DNA from: Natronomonas pharaonis DSM 2160
GTDB lineage: Archaea; Halobacteriota; Halobacteria; Halobacteriales; Haloarculaceae
Length of the DNA stretch: 64,000 bases
Assembly (NCBI RefSeq): GCF_000026045.1
Contig: NC_007426.1
Location: 1,116,001 to 1,180,000, forward strand
Reading direction: 5' to 3'
Shown piece after piece: positions 63,435 through 64,000 of the stretch; position 1 is the first letter of the stretch; every line of letters starts with the position of its first letter. A program made the position numbers and the translations under genes. The notes under the pieces are model-generated. The model did no database searches, was not told the DNA's origin, and worked only from the letters and a program-made list of their open reading frames with translations.

Positions 63435-64000
63435 ATGCGAACGATTGTCCATGGCGGTGCGGGAACAGCTCCGGCGGAGCCGAACGAACGGCTCGCGGTG
63501 CTGGAGGGAGCCGCCGATGCCGGAGCCGACGCACAGACGCCGACCGAGGCGGTCTGTGCGGCCATCCGCCGGCTGGAGTCGGCCCCCCGATTCAACGCCG
63601 GTGTCGGCAGCGCCGTTCAATCCGATGGATACATCCGGACTGACGCGGGGCTGATGACGGACGACAGGTCTGTTGGTGCTGCTGCGGGGATGCCCGGTGT
63701 CGAACACGCTATCGATGTCGCCCGGACAGTCAAAGACGAGACGCCGCACGTTCTCGTGGCTGGCGTCCACGCCGTCGACCTCGCGGAGACCGTCGGCGTC
63801 GAGACCACCGTCGACCTCTGGACCGACCGGACGCGACAGCGGTGGGACGACCTCGATACGAAGCCACCGGACGAGTTGGGCGACCAACTCGCGTGGGTCA
63901 CCGACCGGTTCGGCGGCGACCCCGCCGGCCGCGACGGAACGGACCACGACACCGTCGGAGCGGTCGCAACCGACGGCGACCGCATCGCTGCCGGCACCTC
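63435..64000 (+). CDS. asparaginase/isoaspartyl peptidase-family Ntn hydrolase (3' end outside window)
   Basis: 188 residues visible, beginning MRTIVHGGAGTAPAEPNERL. FNAGVGSAVQSDG and the pro-sequence cleavage region HDTVGAVA, whose Thr becomes the N-terminal nucleophile after self-cleavage, are present. The product is plant-type asparaginase or isoaspartyl dipeptidase. The frame remains open at the window edge. Confidence 0.9.
   Translation, partial: MRTIVHGGAGTAPAEPNERLAVLEGAADAGADAQTPTEAVCAAIRRLESAPRFNAGVGSAVQSDGYIRTDAGLMTDDRSVGAAAGMPGVEHAIDVARTVKDETPHVLVAGVHAVDLAETVGVETTVDLWTDRTRQRWDDLDTKPPDELGDQLAWVTDRFGGDPAGRDGTDHDTVGAVATDGDRIAAGT

Overview
The window looks like the chromosome of a haloarchaeon, most likely Natronomonas or a close relative. 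Host DNA is GC-rich by eye, the proteins are very acidic, many genes overlap by ATGA or GTGA, and initiation is often leaderless behind a TATA-like box. The gene content also fits: complex I without NuoEFG, coenzyme F420 synthesis genes, CetZ, Pus10, TrmY and class I HMG-CoA reductase. Genus assignment is inference; no search was run.

Left flank (1-16480, all +). This holds a complex I operon (nuoCD partial, H, I, an extra membrane protein, J1, J2, K, L, M, N). It is followed by a DHH phosphoesterase, a CBS-ParB-like protein, the methylmalonyl-CoA mutase large subunit, a UDP-sugar dehydrogenase homologue lacking the expected catalytic cysteine, trmY and a membrane protein.

Provirus (16606-33715). 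A 17.1-kb element sits in the 3' end of tRNA-Pro(CGG), bounded by a perfect 15-bp direct repeat. It carries a module typical of pleolipoviruses: small membrane proteins, a 601-residue Tat-exported spike with a coiled coil and C-terminal anchor, a large membrane protein and a P-loop ATPase. Its right end has an SNJ2-type integration operon of small proteins plus a tyrosine integrase. This makes it a probable SNJ2-like (betapleolipovirus) provirus. Between the two modules lies an AT-richer cargo: a serine recombinase, a MutH/Sau3AI-fold restriction endonuclease, a beta-class DNA methyltransferase, an unrecognised 559-residue protein and two winged-helix repressors. The virus-like parts are studded with a one-strand repeat, TTACCAAC (13 exact copies, 3 CTACCAAC variants, 1 inverted). 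It lies in coding and non-coding DNA, often abutting start codons, is absent from the cargo, and I did not see it in the host flanks. This is the most novel signal I found.

Right flank (33822-64000). Blocks include a CobW GTPase; a universal stress protein with an APC permease; GlmS with a sugar-1-phosphate nucleotidyltransferase; Pus10 with RNase HII; F420 genes cofH, cofG and cofC with a CetZ tubulin homologue; ThrRS; a PspA-like protein; the NAD operon nadA-nadB-nadC; an amidohydrolase; HMG-CoA reductase; a roughly 490-bp IS200/IS605-type remnant that keeps hairpins resembling the noncoding (omega) RNA end; isocitrate dehydrogenase; and the start of an asparaginase-family hydrolase.
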